Source: Bacillota bacterium (lineage in GTDB: Bacteria > Bacillota > Clostridia > Oscillospirales > Ruminococcaceae). Taken from it: 17,890 nucleotides of DNA. Shown here piece after piece: positions 6,306-13,471 of this stretch; position 1 is the first letter of the stretch, and each line of letters begins with the position of its first letter. The translations under genes were made by a program, and so were the position numbers. The notes beneath the pieces are model-generated. The model was not told the DNA's origin. It made no database searches and saw nothing but the letters and a program-made list of their open reading frames with translations. Where the stretch lies: positions 1 to 17,890 of the forward strand of contig JAEXAZ010000230.1 in NCBI GenBank assembly GCA_023394255.1, read 5' to 3'.

Positions 6306-7225
6306 TATCTGTAATCCTCACTTTCCAGTCGTTTGAATGCATAAATTCCCGCACCGATGACCCCGTTTTCCTGTTTTGGGATGGAATATAAAATCTCCAG
6401 GTTTAGGGCAGGATAGGGTTTGCGCAGGTGGCGGTGGATGAATTCTTCCAGATACTGCATGGGGAAATCCGGCATTTGCGGGATTCCTCCGCCGATGATG
6501 ACATAATCGGGATCAAAAATGTTGACTTCGGTGGCAATCGGGATGGACAGGCCGTCGATAAAGTCCAGTATCGCGGGTTCATCCCTGTGGCGGGTAAACA
6601 TCTCCCGGATCGAAGTGTCCGGGAAAAGTTCCGCCTGGAGTTTCTCAAGCCGGACGCCGGAGGCGACGGTTTCGGCGCAGCCATAGTTGCCGCAGCCGCA
6701 CAGGTCGGTGGCGCCAAGCATCGGTATGTGGCCAAGCTCCGCCGCAACGCCGTTTTTGCCGAGCAGCAGGTTGCCGCCGATGGAGATCGCATTCCCCAGG
6801 CCGGTACCGAGGTAGAATCCCAGAACGATTTTCTGATTTTCCAGATGGTGGTGGAGAATGTCGTAGAGCATGAGAAAATTGACATCCCGGTTGATATACA
6901 CGGGAATTTTGAATGCCCTCTCCATAAAATCCGCCACGGCAATATTCTGGAGGGCCCGGATATTGGGGGTTGAAGTGACAATACGGCGGGTTTTATCGAT
7001 TGTGGAGGGGAATCCCATGGAGATCGCGTCCGGGAGCTTTCCGTCCAGATGTTCGTCGCAATACGCACGGATACGTTCTTTAATCATGTCCATCGGGTCG
7101 GCACAGCAGAACACCTCCTGTGTCGGCTCAATGACGAAATGGGAAAGGCAGTATCTCTCATCCACCAGTCCGAAACGCATGTTTGTTCCGCCAATATCCA
7201 TCCCGAGGATGAGTTTGTTCGCCAT
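6305..7225 (-). CDS. alsK: D-allose kinase, ROK family
   Basis: A cytoplasmic ATP-dependent sugar kinase predicted to make D-allose 6-phosphate. The 306 aa contain the ATP loop MDIGGTNMRFG, the catalytic Asp114 in INRDVNF, the second phosphate motif YLGTGLGNA, the sugar-contact GELGHIP-type block (here AAELGHIP, His166), and the ROK zinc site CGCGNYGCAE (Cys176, 178, 183). Segments such as MGFPSTIDKTRRIVTSTPN resemble E. coli AlsK more than glucokinase or NanK. ATG 7225 is chosen over the GTG at 7231 because AGG in gcaggtgtgaga is well spaced for it. It starts 2 nt after the epimerase stop. The sugar specificity is inferred from resemblance and from the neighbours. Confidence 0.88.
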   Translation of the reverse strand: MANKLILGMDIGGTNMRFGLVDERYCLSHFVIEPTQEVFCCADPMDMIKERIRAYCDEHLDGKLPDAISMGFPSTIDKTRRIVTSTPNIRALQNIAVADFMERAFKIPVYINRDVNFLMLYDILHHHLENQKIVLGFYLGTGLGNAISIGGNLLLGKNGVAAELGHIPMLGATDLCGCGNYGCAETVASGVRLEKLQAELFPDTSIREMFTRHRDEPAILDFIDGLSIPIATEVNIFDPDYVIIGGGIPQMPDFPMQYLEEFIHRHLRKPYPALNLEILYSIPKQENGVIGAGIYAFKRLESEDYR

Positions 7226-7227
7226 TC

Positions 7228-7917
7228 TCACACCTGCATTTCTTCTTTTGTTTCCGCCTGATACTGTCCGAGCATCTTGTCGTAGGCGGTATTGAGGTCC
7301 GCGTCCAGCCCAAACAGCCCGGAGGAGCCGAGAATGAACACGTCCGCTCCCGCTTCCCGCAGGCGCCCGAAGGTTTTTACGTTACAGGACCCGTCGATCT
7401 GGATTTTGTAGTGGTATCCCTTCTTTTCCCGCAGGCGTTTCGCTTCGGCAATTTTGTCGAGCATTTCCGGGATAAACGGCTGGCCCGCATACCCTACGTC
7501 CACAGTCATGATCGTAACCATGTCCAGGCGGCCTATATAGTGCTCAATTGCCTGGAGCGGTGTCGCCGGATTGAGCACCACGCCCGCTTTGCATCCAAGC
7601 TCTTTAATGCGTGCCAGCACGCGAAACGCATCGGTATTGATCGTCTCCGCGTGAGGCGCAATATAGGTTGCTCCCGCCTTCGCAACCGGCTCCAGCCAGT
7701 CATTGGGGTTCTCGGTCATCAGATGCACGTCCATCGGCAGCTTTGCCGCGCGGCCGGCTGCCCGGATAAAATCCGGAGAGAGGGTGATATTTTTGCAGAA
7801 ATGCCCGTCCATGATGTCCACATGGTACATATCCGCACGTTTATTTAAGATTTCCAGCTGATTTTTGATGTCAAGGAAATCCATGCACATCAGGCTTACA
7901 GAGAATTCCGGTTTCAT
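7228..7917 (-). CDS. alsE: D-allulose 6-phosphate 3-epimerase
   Basis: A ribulose-phosphate 3-epimerase-fold enzyme predicted to turn allulose 6-phosphate into fructose 6-phosphate. The 229 aa keep the metal and acid/base residues His32 and Asp34 (YHVDIMDGHF), His65 (MDVHLM) and Asp175 (IQIDGSC). They also carry the MTVDVGYAGQPFIPEML block and the phosphate loop ILGSSGLFG. SLMCMDF at the N-terminus and NLTLSP-like ITLSPDF match E. coli AlsE better than Rpe. The longer open frame starts at 7974, but ATG 7917 has gaaaggaa directly upstream and fits the family start. It follows the permease by 28 bp and precedes the kinase by 2 bp. Confidence 0.9.
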   Translation of the reverse strand: MKPEFSVSLMCMDFLDIKNQLEILNKRADMYHVDIMDGHFCKNITLSPDFIRAAGRAAKLPMDVHLMTENPNDWLEPVAKAGATYIAPHAETINTDAFRVLARIKELGCKAGVVLNPATPLQAIEHYIGRLDMVTIMTVDVGYAGQPFIPEMLDKIAEAKRLREKKGYHYKIQIDGSCNVKTFGRLREAGADVFILGSSGLFGLDADLNTAYDKMLGQYQAETKEEMQV

Positions 7918-7945
7918 AGATAAATTCCTTTCATACGGCAAATGA

Positions 7946-8935
7946 TTAGTTGCGGATTTTGCTGCTGGCGCCAAAGAACCTGTCGAGTGTGACGGCGACG
8001 ATGATCAGCGCGCCCATCGCGATCTGCTGGTAATAGGAGGAGACGCCCACCATGTTCAGGCCGTTGTTGATGACGCCGATAATCAGGCCGCCCACCACGA
8101 CCTTTGGAATGACGCCCTGCCCGCCGAAGAAGCTCGTGCCGCCGATGACAACCGCCGCGATCGCGAAGGTCTCATAGCCGGTACCCGCGTTTGGTTCCGC
8201 AGCCGCCAGACGGGCGATATTTACCATACCGGCAAGCCCGGAGCAGGCGCCCGAAATGACAAAGGCCAGTATGGTGTGTTTTTTCACGTTGATTCCGGCG
8301 AACCACGCGGATTGCGAGTTTCCCCCGATTGCATAGAGGTTGCGGCCGGCCTGTGTTTTCATCGTAAAGAATACAAGGACGAGGGCCGTTACCAGGGCGA
8401 CGATGATCGGCATTGGGATGATGCCGAAAATTTTGCCGCCCACCGCTTTTGTGAACGATGCCGGCACTCCCGAAACCGTCCGCGCGTTTGCCATAATCAT
8501 GGTTACGCCACGTAAAATGGACTGCGTGCCCAATGTAATGATGAACGGGGGGAGCCCTGTCAGGTTGATCAGTCCGCCGTTCAGTGCGCCGATCGCCGCG
8601 CCAAGCAAAAGTGTCCCGATTAAAATTGCAATGGTGGGGTGATAACCCATCACCATCAGCTTTGCCGTGATCACGCCGGTCAGCGCCATGGTGGAACTGA
8701 CCGACAGGTCGATGCCGGCAAGCAGGATGGCGAAGAACTCGCCGCAGGCAAGCAGGATGGTAATGGCACTCTGCTCCACAATTTTAACGAGGTTGGTCCC
8801 GCTCAGGAAAGCCTTGGGCTGCATCGCGCCAAATACCAGCACCATTAATATCAGAATGGATACCGTGCTGTACTTATCCCAAAAGTCGCTGAATGTCATT
8901 TTTGTTTTTGAAGCTGAATTATTCTGCATATTCAT
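7946..8935 (-). CDS. alsC: sugar ABC transporter permease, AlsC/RbsC type
   Basis: A 329-aa integral membrane protein of the RbsC/AlsC/XylH permease group. Many hydrophobic segments run through it. The family hallmarks are GIDLSVSSTMALTGV near residues 72-87, the GLPPFIITLGT stretch, AIGGNSQSAWFAGINV, which is the loop that meets the ATPase, and AAVVIGGTSFFGGQG. It would form the homodimeric channel for the sugar. The first ATG is inside the end of the ATPase gene (17-nt overlap), with a G-rich site (ggaagccgggggg) ahead; a second in-frame ATG lies 6 nt further on. The overlap implies coupled translation. Allose specificity is inferred from the whole cluster. Confidence 0.9.
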   Translation of the reverse strand: MNMQNNSASKTKMTFSDFWDKYSTVSILILMVLVFGAMQPKAFLSGTNLVKIVEQSAITILLACGEFFAILLAGIDLSVSSTMALTGVITAKLMVMGYHPTIAILIGTLLLGAAIGALNGGLINLTGLPPFIITLGTQSILRGVTMIMANARTVSGVPASFTKAVGGKIFGIIPMPIIVALVTALVLVFFTMKTQAGRNLYAIGGNSQSAWFAGINVKKHTILAFVISGACSGLAGMVNIARLAAAEPNAGTGYETFAIAAVVIGGTSFFGGQGVIPKVVVGGLIIGVINNGLNMVGVSSYYQQIAMGALIIVAVTLDRFFGASSKIRN

Positions 8936-10466
8936 TCCCCCCGGCTTCCTTCATATCAACTGTAGCCGCTTTTACGAGTTTCTCTTCCGTTGCTTCCGCG
9001 GCGCTGAACTCTGCGCTGATTTTTCCCTCGTTCATCACAATCATCCGGTCACAGACGGAAAGCAGTTCCGGAAGTTCGGAGGAGACAACGATGACGCCAA
9101 TCCCGTTCTCGGCAAGCGTCCGCATCAGCTTATAGATTTCCGCTTTCGTGCCCACATCGATCCCCTTGGTCGGCTCGTCAAAAATAATCAGCCTGACGTC
9201 CGCGGCCATCCATTTCCCAAGGATCACTTTCTGCTGGTTGCCTCCCGAAAGCTGTGTGATCCCCTGTTCCAGGGATGCGCACTTGATCTGGATGGCGGTC
9301 CGCTGTTCTTCCGCAACCTTCTGTTCATCTTTGAAATCCACAAGGCCCCACAAACCGCCTGCCCCGGTGTGCTTGAGCTGGCGCGCGATGGAGATGTTGC
9401 GCTTGATGCTGAAATTATGGAAGAACCCTGTTTCCCGTCGGTTCTCCGTTACCAGCCCGATGCCACATTTCAGCGCGTCATAGGGGTTTTTGATGCGCAG
9501 CCGTTTGCCCTGCAGATAAATTTCCCCTGAAGAAATGGGGTCGGCTCCAAAAATCGCACACATTGTTTCGCTTCGCCCCGCGCCAATCAGCCCGGAAAAC
9601 CCGAGCACCTCGCCTTCGCGCAGGCCGAAACTGATGTTTTTGACATATCCGTCCCGGCGTGTCAGATTTTTGACTTCAAAAATCACCTTGCCCAGTTCAC
9701 GGGTATTGCCGCTGCCCAGATATTTGTCCTTCAGCTCCCGCCCGACCATCATGGTTACCAGCTGGTCCATGGTGATATCCTTTACGTCGTGTGTGCCGAC
9801 ATAGGTACCGTCCTTGAGTACGGTAACGCGGTCGCCGATCTGCATGATCTCCTTGAGCTTATGCGAGATGTAAACAATCCCCTTGCCTTCGGCTTTCAGC
9901 CGCTCAATAATTTTGAACAGCCGCGCCACCTCATCATCGGTCAGGGAAGAGGTTGGCTCATCCATCACGATGACCTGTGCGTTAAAAGCGACAGCTTTCG
10001 CAATTTCCACCATCTGCTTTTCCGAAATGCTCAGGCTCCCCACCAGCACAGACGGCTTCCGGTTCAGGTCGATGCTGTCCAGCAGTTCCCGGGTTGCCTT
10101 GCGCATTGCCTCGTGATCTATTACGGTTACGCCTGCGACCTTTTTTTTCAGCATCTTACCGACAAAAATGTTTTCCTGAATGCTCAGCTCGTTGATCACG
10201 CTGAGCTCCTGATAAATGATGCTGATTCCGCTTTCCGCGGAAAGCTTCGGTGTCAGACGGTTATATTCTTTGTCATGAATGGATATAGTGCCCTCGTCCG
10301 GTTCATAAGCACCGCTCAGAATTTTCATCAGAGTCGATTTTCCCGCGCCGTTTTCGCCCAGCAGGATATGGACTTCGCCCGGCCTGATATCAAAAGAGAT
10401 ATCGCTGAGGGCCTTGACACCGGGGAAGCGTTTTGTAATATGGTTCATCTTAACAAGTGTGTCCAT
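8919..10466 (-). CDS. alsA: sugar ABC transporter ATPase with two nucleotide-binding domains, AlsA type
   Basis: A 515-aa tandem ATPase of the RbsA/AlsA class that drives uptake. Domain 1 has Walker A GENGAGKST (from residue 37), a degenerate signature LSISEKQM and Walker B VIVMDEPTSSLTDDE. Domain 2 has a degenerate Walker A (SGLIGAGRSE), a full signature LSGGNQQK and Walker B LIIFDEPTKGIDVG. This asymmetry is normal for the class. Passages such as VINELSIQENIFVGK and RRETGFFHNFSIKRN resemble E. coli AlsA. The start has an agaagagga site. It is 83 bp downstream of the binding-protein gene, with a 14-bp hairpin in the gap, and overlaps the permease gene. Confidence 0.93.
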   Translation of the reverse strand: MDTLVKMNHITKRFPGVKALSDISFDIRPGEVHILLGENGAGKSTLMKILSGAYEPDEGTISIHDKEYNRLTPKLSAESGISIIYQELSVINELSIQENIFVGKMLKKKVAGVTVIDHEAMRKATRELLDSIDLNRKPSVLVGSLSISEKQMVEIAKAVAFNAQVIVMDEPTSSLTDDEVARLFKIIERLKAEGKGIVYISHKLKEIMQIGDRVTVLKDGTYVGTHDVKDITMDQLVTMMVGRELKDKYLGSGNTRELGKVIFEVKNLTRRDGYVKNISFGLREGEVLGFSGLIGAGRSETMCAIFGADPISSGEIYLQGKRLRIKNPYDALKCGIGLVTENRRETGFFHNFSIKRNISIARQLKHTGAGGLWGLVDFKDEQKVAEEQRTAIQIKCASLEQGITQLSGGNQQKVILGKWMAADVRLIIFDEPTKGIDVGTKAEIYKLMRTLAENGIGVIVVSSELPELLSVCDRMIVMNEGKISAEFSAAEATEEKLVKAATVDMKEAGGNEYAE

Positions 10467-10500
10467 AGCATCCTCTTCTTTACATCGGATTCTTTGGGAT

Positions 10501-10532
10501 GCTCCCGCCCCCGGAACCCCGGGGGCGGGAGC
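10501..10532 (-). other. GC-rich hairpin between alsB and alsA
   Basis: Arms 10501-10514 and 10519-10532 are 14-bp perfect complements around a 4-nt loop. No U-tract follows on the minus strand, so full termination is unlikely. The position, after the binding-protein gene and before the ATPase, suits a 3'-end-protecting structure or partial attenuator that keeps binding protein above transporter levels. Confidence 0.75.
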
Positions 10533-10549
10533 AGGAGAAAAAAGAACAA

Positions 10550-11578
10550 TCAGTCTTTCTTGATCAGAATTGCGTCGATCCCTTCGGTGATAGGTTCCGC
10601 GTCCTGGTCAATCTGGCCGCCCTTATCGGCTGCTTCAATCAGCATCTGCAGGCCGCGCGCGCCGATCTTCGCCGGGTCCTGCGCAACGGTCGCGGCAAGC
10701 TCGCCGGCCTGGACGGACGCCATTGCATCGTCATTACCGTCGGTGCCTACGACAAGGATGTCCTTGCCCGCGTTCTTGACAGCTTCCAGAGCGCCCATCG
10801 CCATTGTGTCGTTGCAGCAGTAAATGCCCTTCAGGTCGGGATATTTGTTGATATAGTTGGTCGCGAGGTCATAGGCTTTGGTGCGGTCCCAGTCGGCGGG
10901 CTGGCTCTCGACCAGTTCCAGCCCATCGGCGGAGAACGCCTCGGTCGCACCCTGCTTGCGGTCCTCACCGGAAGCCGCGCCGGCTTTGCCTTCGATGATT
11001 GCCACTTCGCCTTTTCCGCCGATCTGATCAACAATGTATTGCGCGCCCATACGGCCGACAGCAACGTTATCGGTGGAAACAAACGAATAGACGGCGCCGC
11101 CGAGGGCTTTCAGGCCATCCATGTTGATCTTTTCATCGATGTTTACAATATAGATGCCTTTGGAAGTCGCGTCGGCAACGGCGTTGTTCAGGTTATCTGC
11201 GGAAATCGGCGCCACAGCGATTGCTTTGTAGCCTTTGGAAATGGCATTTTCCAGCAGTGTAACCTGGCCTTCCACGTCATCTTCGGTATTTGCCGCATAG
11301 ATATCCACTTTGACGCCCTGCTTTTCCGCTTCTGCCTCCACGCCCTCTTTCATGGTCTGCCAGAACTGGCTGGAAAGCACTTTCAGGACAACCGCGTATT
11401 CCGCGGGTCCGTCGGCTGCCGGAGATGCTGTTTCGGAAGCGGCCGCGCTGCCCGCCGGAGCAGCTTCACTTGGAGCGCTGCTTTCATTTTTGGATGTGGA
11501 GCCGCCGCATGCGGCCAGGGAACCTGCCATGGCGATCGAGAGAATCGCCGCGGTCATTGTTTTTAGAACTTTACGCAT
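10550..11578 (-). CDS. alsB: D-allose-type sugar-binding lipoprotein
   Basis: The extracellular binding protein of the ABC importer, 342 aa. ATG 11578 is chosen because taaggaggaa lies 8 nt upstream; the in-frame ATG 11584 is too close. The N-terminus is a lipoprotein signal: MRKVLK, a hydrophobic stretch, then lipobox LAAC with Cys24. An Ala/Ser/Glu-rich linker (about residues 27-55) follows. The mature part is a two-lobe periplasmic-binding fold, with AEYAVVLKVLSSQFW, IYIVNIDEKINMDG, STDNVAVG, EVAIIEGKAGAASGE, SQPADWDR and YCCNDTMAMG. These blocks line up closely with E. coli AlsB, more so than with RbsB. Expressed from promoters in the 11579-11796 leader region with LacI-type operators. 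Confidence 0.92.
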   Translation of the reverse strand: MRKVLKTMTAAILSIAMAGSLAACGGSTSKNESSAPSEAAPAGSAAASETASPAADGPAEYAVVLKVLSSQFWQTMKEGVEAEAEKQGVKVDIYAANTEDDVEGQVTLLENAISKGYKAIAVAPISADNLNNAVADATSKGIYIVNIDEKINMDGLKALGGAVYSFVSTDNVAVGRMGAQYIVDQIGGKGEVAIIEGKAGAASGEDRKQGATEAFSADGLELVESQPADWDRTKAYDLATNYINKYPDLKGIYCCNDTMAMGALEAVKNAGKDILVVGTDGNDDAMASVQAGELAATVAQDPAKIGARGLQMLIEAADKGGQIDQDAEPITEGIDAILIKKD

Positions 11579-11664
11579 TTTCATTTCCTCCTTAGATTTG
11601 TTTGTGTCAATCCTGTTTATATAAATGAAATAAACAGACATCGTTCATGCATTATTTTAGCCAA

Positions 11665-11681
11665 GGGTAATCGTTTCCGCA
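11665..11681 (-). promoter_or_regulatory. LacI-type operator candidate O2 in the alsB leader
   Basis: GGGTAATCGTTTCCGCA on the + strand differs at one base from the site at 11747-11763, which lies exactly 82 bp away. It sits just downstream of a possible second -10. Confidence 0.7.
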
Positions 11682-11692
11682 TCCGGCGCAAA

Positions 11693-11701
11693 ATAATAGC
11701 A
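11693..11701 (-). promoter_or_regulatory. possible second extended -10 upstream of alsB
   Basis: The minus strand reads TGCTATTAT, an extended -10 form, followed 11 bp later by operator O2. No good -35 is present, so this is a weaker candidate than the promoter at 11767-11775. Confidence 0.4.
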
Positions 11702-11746
11702 CTTTAGTTTTCCCGAATTTTTTTGGAAAACCCAATTAAAACAAAT

Positions 11747-11763
11747 GGGTAAACGTTTCCGCA
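11747..11763 (-). promoter_or_regulatory. LacI-type operator candidate O1 at the als promoter
   Basis: GGGTAAACGTTTCCGCA contains the self-complementary core AAACGTTT with a central CG, typical for LacI-family regulators. It begins 3 bp after the -10 box and covers the expected start of transcription. It also resembles a CcpA cre site in most positions, so catabolite control is an alternative or additional reading. Confidence 0.75.
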
Positions 11764-11766
11764 ACC

Positions 11767-11775
11767 ATTATACCA
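11767..11775 (-). promoter_or_regulatory. extended -10 promoter of the als operon
   Basis: The minus strand reads TGGTATAAT, a perfect -10 with the TGn extension, which can compensate for the poor -35 (TTCATT at 17 bp). Start would be near 11760, giving a leader of about 180 nt before alsB. It lies 22 bp after the LacI-family regulator stop. Confidence 0.72.
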
Positions 11776-11796
11776 TCACGATTCGTCAAAATGAAA

Positions 11797-12801
11797 TCAG
11801 GTTGTATCTCTGCGAATCAATTCAACCGGAAGCAGGTACCGGTTTCTTTCCAACGGAGCCCCATCAAGGATCGAAACAAGCGTGTTGGCCCCAAGCAGCC
11901 CGAACGAATTCACAGACTGCCGGATTGTGGTGAGCCGGGGACTGCACATAGACGAATAGGAAATGTCATCGAATCCCACAATGCGCACGTCGCCCGGAAC
12001 GGATTTTCCCTGCTCCCGAAGCAAATCCAGCAAACCATATGCCAGGCGGTCGGTGGTGCAGAAAATGCCGTCTATTTCCGGATGCTCTGAAAATAATTCC
12101 TTCATCCGCCGATAGCCGCTTTCCGCGTCGGCCTGAACAGCCTGCGCAATATGGATTTCACCTTCCGGGATCCCATGCGCCTTCAGCCCCCGCCGGAACC
12201 CGGCGACCCGATCCGCATGGGAGGAAATTTCAAAGCGGTACGTGAGTGCCGCGAAATGCCGCGCGCCGCTTTTCATCAGCTCATCGGCCGCGTAGACGCC
12301 GCCGTTTTCATTATCGCTTTCGATCAGGACAAATTCCCCTTCGCGCGAAGAGAACGGAGGTTTGCGGTCGATATAGACGGTAGGCACCTGCAGGACCTGC
12401 TGCTCGTCCGCGAAATCACCCGAAATATAGATCAGCCCGCTGACCTGCTGGGATTTAAGCATGGTAATATGCCGCCGCTCAATATCGCATTCTTCATTGG
12501 TATTGCAGATTATGGTAGAATAGTTGAGTTCAAACAGGTTATTTTGCAGTTCAAGCGTAACTTTGGCAAAGAATTCGTTGGTAATATCGGGCACAATGAT
12601 CCCCACAACCTGCAATTTATTGGTACGTAAGCCGCGGGCAAGCTGATTCGGCTGATATCCATACTGTTCGATGATCTGCTTGACGCGTTTTTCAGTCTCG
12701 CTGGAAAAGCGCCCATTCTGGTTAATCACCCTGGAAACCGTTGCCACGGAAACCCCGGAAAGCGCAGAAATTTCTTTAATAGAGATATTCCGTTTTGGCA
12801 T
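11797..12801 (-). CDS. LacI-family transcriptional regulator of the allose operon
   Basis: A 334-aa repressor-type protein. Residues 6-26 are the LacI helix-turn-helix (SIKEISALSGVSVATVSRV), the hinge helix is near 51-58 (NQLARGL), and the rest is a sugar-binding-protein-like effector domain with DITNEFF, ESDNENGG, CTTDRLAYG and VGFDDISYSSMCSP. The start has gggagg 8 nt upstream. It is upstream of, and in line with, the als genes. Its own promoter carries an operator-like palindrome, and two related sites lie at the als promoter. E. coli controls als with an RpiR-family protein, so this is a different regulator type for the same pathway. Effector is probably allose or a phosphorylated intermediate (inference). 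Confidence 0.92.
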   Translation of the reverse strand: MPKRNISIKEISALSGVSVATVSRVINQNGRFSSETEKRVKQIIEQYGYQPNQLARGLRTNKLQVVGIIVPDITNEFFAKVTLELQNNLFELNYSTIICNTNEECDIERRHITMLKSQQVSGLIYISGDFADEQQVLQVPTVYIDRKPPFSSREGEFVLIESDNENGGVYAADELMKSGARHFAALTYRFEISSHADRVAGFRRGLKAHGIPEGEIHIAQAVQADAESGYRRMKELFSEHPEIDGIFCTTDRLAYGLLDLLREQGKSVPGDVRIVGFDDISYSSMCSPRLTTIRQSVNSFGLLGANTLVSILDGAPLERNRYLLPVELIRRDTT

Positions 12802-12830
12802 CTGCGGTTCCTCCCATCGTTAAGCGGCAA

Positions 12831-12844
12831 GGGTAAAGGTTTAC
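12831..12844 (-). promoter_or_regulatory. LacI-type operator candidate O3 at the regulator's own promoter
   Basis: GGGTAAAGGTTTAC has GTAAA/TTTAC arms around GG and matches the als-leader sites at 12 of 14 positions. It starts 3 bp beyond the -10 box, as expected for autorepression. Confidence 0.65.
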
Positions 12845-12847
12845 TCA

Positions 12848-12876
12848 ATCATACTGACTTCCCATGAGGTTGTCAA
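12848..12876 (-). promoter_or_regulatory. sigmaA-type promoter of the LacI-family gene
   Basis: On the minus strand TTGACA (12876-12871), a 17-bp spacer, then TATGAT (12853-12848). Transcription would begin near 12841, inside the O3 site. Confidence 0.82.
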
Positions 12877-13011
12877 GACCCATCCTGCAAGATTGTATAA
12901 ACCACTAAAGGTTCATTTCAACATTTAGTCAATTTGATCTGTCCGAGTGCATGGCATCTGTGCAAAAACGGCCGTCCGCTGGGGTAAAGCCGGTGAGGAA
13001 GAGAGCTGGAC
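12877..13011. other. intergenic, no gene seen
   Basis: AT-rich from about 12880 to 12945, then average composition. Open frames here have no start signal and no family resemblance. It contains the sequence just downstream of the 13012-13230 remnant, with no terminator visible. Confidence 0.5.
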
Positions 13012-13230
13012 CTATTTCATAAAAATACTCCGCCGGTTGACATCGAGCTGTGCCGAAGAGATATGGATGACGGTTTCCTCCGCGGCGGATAAAAAGGCAA
13101 CGGCGCAGATCAGCCAAAGCAGCGAAATCTGCTTCCAAATTAAAAGAACAGGCGCTGTGAAAAGCAACAGCGGAACAAGCGCAATTCTTACCGCTGTAAT
13201 GATATTGGGAATATGCTTCAATCCGATCAC
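13012..13230 (-). pseudogene. CDP-alcohol phosphatidyltransferase remnant with internal deletion
   Basis: This 72-codon frame starts GTG with an aaggaaag site ahead. Residues about 1-27 (LKHIPNIITAVRIALVPLLL) look like the N-terminus and first helix of CDP-alcohol phosphatidyltransferases (PgsA-like). Residues about 40-72 (AVAFLSAAEETVIHIS, then LDVNRRSIF) look like the extreme C-terminus of the same family, where a 'EEL..xLTSKELDxNxKSIF'-type ending is common in Firmicutes as I recall. The ~100 residues in between, with the catalytic DG(x)2AR(x)8G(x)3D(x)3D motif, are absent. The frame is not broken, so an in-frame deletion is the simplest reading. It cannot be an active enzyme. A short membrane protein unrelated to the family is the alternative. 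Confidence 0.6.
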
Positions 13231-13389
13231 CTTCTTTCCTTGTTATTTCCCGTTTAAAGTATGACATGCTGCTGTCTGGTTTTCAATATTATGATTGCGT
13301 TGTCAAGCACAAACTATATTAATAGGTTGTCATCCTGTACCAATATTTTACTTGGATTTTGTATTTTGTTCTAATTCTTCTGAGATTTC
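13231..13389. other. AT-rich intergenic stretch
   Basis: Clearly richer in A and T than the flanking coding regions. It separates the remnant gene (minus) from the second LacI regulator (plus). A weak minus-strand promoter for the remnant may lie here (TTGAAA, 17 bp, CATACT). I see no gene or RNA in it. Confidence 0.4.
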
Positions 13390-13417
13390 TTGACAAACTT
13401 AAAAATAAGTATAAAAT
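13390..13417 (+). promoter_or_regulatory. promoter of the second LacI-family gene
   Basis: TTGACA at 13390-13395, a 16-bp spacer and TAAAAT at 13412-13417. The start would be near 13424, just ahead of the operator candidate at 13427-13438. Confidence 0.75.
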
Positions 13418-13426
13418 TGCATTAGT

Positions 13427-13438
13427 CAATCGATTGCC
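13427..13438 (+). promoter_or_regulatory. operator candidate at the second LacI gene
   Basis: CAATCGATTGCC holds the palindrome CAATCGATTG and shares the 11-mer AATCGATTGCC with both repeats in front of dctP. It lies about +4 from the predicted start, which suits autorepression. Confidence 0.7.
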
Positions 13439-13471
13439 ATAGCAAATTGTTTGACTGATAGAGGAGACAGC

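Noticed and set aside
9789..10823. 344-codon plus-strand open frame opposite alsA and the end of alsB
   Set aside because: It runs across two real minus-strand genes and the hairpin between them, with no recognisable domain.
10499..11566. 355-codon plus-strand open frame opposite alsB
   Set aside because: It mirrors the binding-protein gene, which has a signal peptide, lipobox and strong family blocks on the other strand.
11579..11796. Riboswitch in the ~180-nt alsB leader
   Set aside because: The leader is explained by two operators and promoter elements. I found no conserved aptamer-like pairing or terminator/antiterminator pair.
12929..13267. 112-codon minus-strand frame and 105-codon plus-strand frame (12947-13264) in the intergenic region
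   Set aside because: Neither shows a family resemblance or a good ribosome binding site. The frame at 13012-13230 explains the coding signal better.
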